Program-made: the position numbers and the translations under genes
Origin: CAJQLB01 sp041392065
GTDB taxonomy: Bacteria > Bacteroidota > Bacteroidia > Flavobacteriales > Flavobacteriaceae
Assembly (NCBI GenBank): GCA_041392065.1
Contig: JAWKMU010000006.1
Span: forward strand, 186,001-250,000
Reading direction: 5' to 3'
DNA length: 64,000 nucleotides
The notes under the pieces: model-generated
The model's input: only the letters and a program-made list of their open reading frames with translations
What the model was told of the DNA's origin: nothing
The model's database searches: none
Shown: positions 61,789 to 64,000 of the stretch, piece by piece
How the letters are laid out: each line of letters opens with the position of its first letter
Numbering within the stretch: position 1 is the first letter of the stretch

Positions 61789-64000
61789 TTAATCTGCATA
61801 GTTTAACTCTCCTTTGGCTTCTTGCTCTTTAAAACGTTTTACCAAATCTAAAGCATCAGGAATCACATCACTACATAAAACTATCAACGAGCCCTTTACA
61901 GCATTTTTTACTGCAAACTTTATGGCTTCTTTTTCAGAAGGAATAATGGTAGTCTTTTTATTTGGGTCTTTCATTTGAATACCATCATTAAGCATTTTAA
62001 TTAGTTCCTCTTCAGTTCTACCACGTAAGCGTTTGTCTTGACGTATAATAATTTCATCAAACATTTCAGCAGCAATGCTTCCAATCTCGTTAGTATCCTC
62101 TTCACGTCTATCTCCAACTCCTGCAATAATTCCAACTTTAACTGTTGCTTCTAATTCATCTGTAAATTTCTTTAAGGCTCTCATTCCAGCAGGATTATGA
62201 GCATAATCTAATAAAATTGTAAAATCATTAAACTCAAATAAATTCAATCTTCCAGGAGTTTGAGATGCCGAAGGAATAAAGGTTTCAAGTGCAGCTTTAA
62301 TATCTTCAATACTAATGCCTTGTACATGAGCAGCCAAAACAGCTCCAAGCACATTTTGAATCATAAATTTCGCTTTCCCTCCATAAGTTAATGGAATATG
62401 TTCAGCTTTCATGATGCGCATTTTCCAAATACCTCTACAAATAGTAACAAAACCATTTTCGTATACAGCAGTAATTCCGTTTAATCGCTGTAATGCTTTG
62501 ATTCTTGGGTTATTTTCATCCATAGAGAATAAAGCTACGTTACATTCAACAGAACGTCTCATATCATAAACTAAGTCGTCATCAGCATTTAAAATGGCAT
62601 ATCCATTAGGAAGAACTGTTTCAGGTATTACGCCTTTTACTTTTGCTAATTGCTCAATAGTATGAATTCCTTTTAGGCCTAAATGGTCTGCTGCGACATT
62701 GGTTACAATAGCTACATCGCACTTTTTAAATCCTAAACCAGCTCTTAATAATCCTCCTCTAGCACACTCTAAAACTGCAAAATTTACGGTTGGGTCTTTC
62801 AATACAAATTCTGCACTTGCAGGTCCTGTGCAATCACCAGACATAAGCAACCTGTTTTGTATATAAACACCATCGCTTGTGGTATAACCTACTCGATAAC
62901 CATTCATTTTGGCAATGTGAGCCATTAAACGAGAGGTTGTCGTTTTACCATTGGTTCCAGTAATTGCTATTATTGGAATACGTCCAGTATCTCCTTTTTT
63001 AGGAAATAATTTATCAATAACAGGAGCAGCAACATTACGAGGCAAACCACTTGTTGGTGCTAAATGCATTCTAAATCCTGGTCCAGCGTTAACTTCTAAT
63101 ACTGCTCCACCTGTTTCAGATAATGGTTTTGTGATATCTGTAGTCATTACATCAATGCCGCAAATATCAAGGTCTATGATTTTTGAAATTCGTTCAGCCA
63201 TACTCACATTCGCTGGATGTACTATATCTGTAACATCTTCAGCAGTTCCTCCTGTGCTTAAATTTGCTGTGTCTTTAAGTATAAGTCTTTCTCCATTTGG
63301 AACGACTGATTCCAATGTGTAGCCAGCATCTTTAATAATGGTTTTGGTTAGCTCATTCACTGTGATTTGTGTTAAAACATTTTCATGTCCATAACCTCTG
63401 CGAGGGTCTTTGTTTACTTCATCAATTAATTCTTGCACAGTAGATTTCCCATTACCTATAACATGCGCTGGAGTACGTTTTGCTGCAGCAACCAATTTGT
63501 GGTTAATGACCAATAATCTGTAATCTTCTCCTGTAATGTATTTTTCTATAATAATAGCTCCACTTCTTGAGCTTTCTTTGGCTTGCCTAAAAGCTTCCAA
63601 AGCTTCATCATAGTTTTGAATATTTACAGTGATACCTCTACCATGATTTCCGTCTACAGGCTTAACTACTAAAGGAAAACCAACATAACGACAAGCATCT
63701 TCTAAACTACGTTCTCTACGAATAATATCACCTCGTGGCACTTCAACTTCAGCTTGTTCTAGAAGGAATTTAGTATCTTCTTTATCACATGCCAATTCAA
63801 CTCCAATACTACTCGTTTCACTTGTTACAGTGGCTTGAATACGTTTTTGATTAGCTCCATAACCTAATTGGCATAAAGAATATTTGTTTAATCGAATCCA
63901 TGGAATGCCTCTTGCTTCTGCTTCTTCAACAATTGAACCTGTACTTGGCCCTAAACGATCGTCTTCACGAAGCTCTCGCATTTTTTGTATGTCGTCTGCC
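61789..64000 (-). CDS. cphA: Cyanophycin synthetase (5' end outside window)
   Basis: ATP-dependent ligase that builds the Asp-Arg polymer cyanophycin as a nitrogen store. The frame stays open to the window edge beyond the first visible ATG (63981), reading ADDIQK, so that ATG is internal and some 140 or more N-terminal residues are missing (family about 870-900). Seen are the linker RLGPSTGSIVEEA, an ATP-grasp domain (FPLVVKPVDGNHGRGITVN, EVNAGPGFRMHL), and a Mur-ligase-like domain with P-loop ITGTNGKTTTSRL and DYAHNPAG. Both active sites look intact. Whether the product here is cyanophycin or a related polymer cannot be told from this part. Confidence 0.92.
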   Translation of the reverse strand, partial: ADDIQKMRELREDDRLGPSTGSIVEEAEARGIPWIRLNKYSLCQLGYGANQKRIQATVTSETSSIGVELACDKEDTKFLLEQAEVEVPRGDIIRRERSLEDACRYVGFPLVVKPVDGNHGRGITVNIQNYDEALEAFRQAKESSRSGAIIIEKYITGEDYRLLVINHKLVAAAKRTPAHVIGNGKSTVQELIDEVNKDPRRGYGHENVLTQITVNELTKTIIKDAGYTLESVVPNGERLILKDTANLSTGGTAEDVTDIVHPANVSMAERISKIIDLDICGIDVMTTDITKPLSETGGAVLEVNAGPGFRMHLAPTSGLPRNVAAPVIDKLFPKKGDTGRIPIIAITGTNGKTTTSRLMAHIAKMNGYRVGYTTSDGVYIQNRLLMSGDCTGPASAEFVLKDPTVNFAVLECARGGLLRAGLGFKKCDVAIVTNVAADHLGLKGIHTIEQLAKVKGVIPETVLPNGYAILNADDDLVYDMRRSVECNVALFSMDENNPRIKALQRLNGITAVYENGFVTICRGIWKMRIMKAEHIPLTYGGKAKFMIQNVLGAVLAAHVQGISIEDIKAALETFIPSASQTPGRLNLFEFNDFTILLDYAHNPAGMRALKKFTDELEATVKVGIIAGVGDRREEDTNEIGSIAAEMFDEIIIRQDKRLRGRTEEELIKMLNDGIQMKDPNKKTTIIPSEKEAIKFAVKNAVKGSLIVLCSDVIPDALDLVKRFKEQEAKGELNYAD

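Overview
The window is about 64 kb of AT-rich chromosome from a member of the Bacteroidetes, most likely a marine Flavobacteriaceae (relatives of Winogradskyella, Psychroserpens or Lacinutrix would fit; that narrower placement is inference). The evidence is SprA of the type IX secretion system, a RemB-like protein, an alternative complex III respiratory cluster, DUF2723 and GH92 proteins, and promoters of the Bacteroidetes form TTTG/TTTC-N19-21-TAnnTTTG. There is no prophage, insertion sequence or CRISPR array. Almost all of it is core genome, with an accessory carbohydrate locus at 53.5-61.2 kb.

Layout. 1-7.1 kb: the end of an MscS channel gene, then a minus-strand efflux operon (ABC ATPase, two MacB-type permeases, membrane-fusion adaptor, TolC-type outer-membrane protein) ending with tsaB. 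7.2-12.6 kb: a terminal-oxidase cluster on the minus strand (heme O synthase, two subunit III-type proteins, subunit IV, a cysteine-poor Sco-like protein, Sco1, DUF420, and a 73-residue CxxC membrane protein). 12.6-25.1 kb: cell-envelope genes (RemB-like, two TonB proteins, VanZ-like, gcvH, the giant sprA, then ruvA). 25.2-29.5 kb: malic enzyme, queG and ruvB. 29.7-41.4 kb: one long minus-strand operon, actABCDEF followed by coxB and ctaD. 42.0-46.5 kb: rimP-nusA-infB. 46.6-52.1 kb: universal stress protein, tRNA-Gln, a DUF2723 glycosyltransferase, a polysaccharide deacetylase and a cysteine-free thioredoxin. 52.2-61.7 kb: a metallophosphoesterase, then a plus-strand run of GH92, sugar MFS transporter, GH92 and aspartylglucosaminidase, then a small secreted protein. 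61.8-64 kb: cyanophycin synthetase, cut by the window edge.

How the genes work together. The two respiratory clusters together encode nearly all of a quinol to alternative complex III to aa3-type oxidase chain plus its copper and heme assembly factors. The sprA, RemB-like and TonB block serves secretion, gliding and outer-membrane energisation. The GH92/MFS/aspartylglucosaminidase run reads as a compact route for stripping mannose from N-glycans and releasing the core GlcNAc from asparagine. It has no SusC/SusD pair.

The points most worth a second look are: a terminator-like hairpin in the rimP-nusA-infB leader; a partial duplication of the tRNA-Gln 3' end; two thioredoxin-fold proteins without their redox cysteines; the CAMC mini-protein beside Sco1; a helix-hairpin-helix tail on ActC; a 120-residue insertion in oxidase subunit III; and a heptanucleotide repeat inside the deacetylase gene. 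All motif readings were made by eye. No database search was run.
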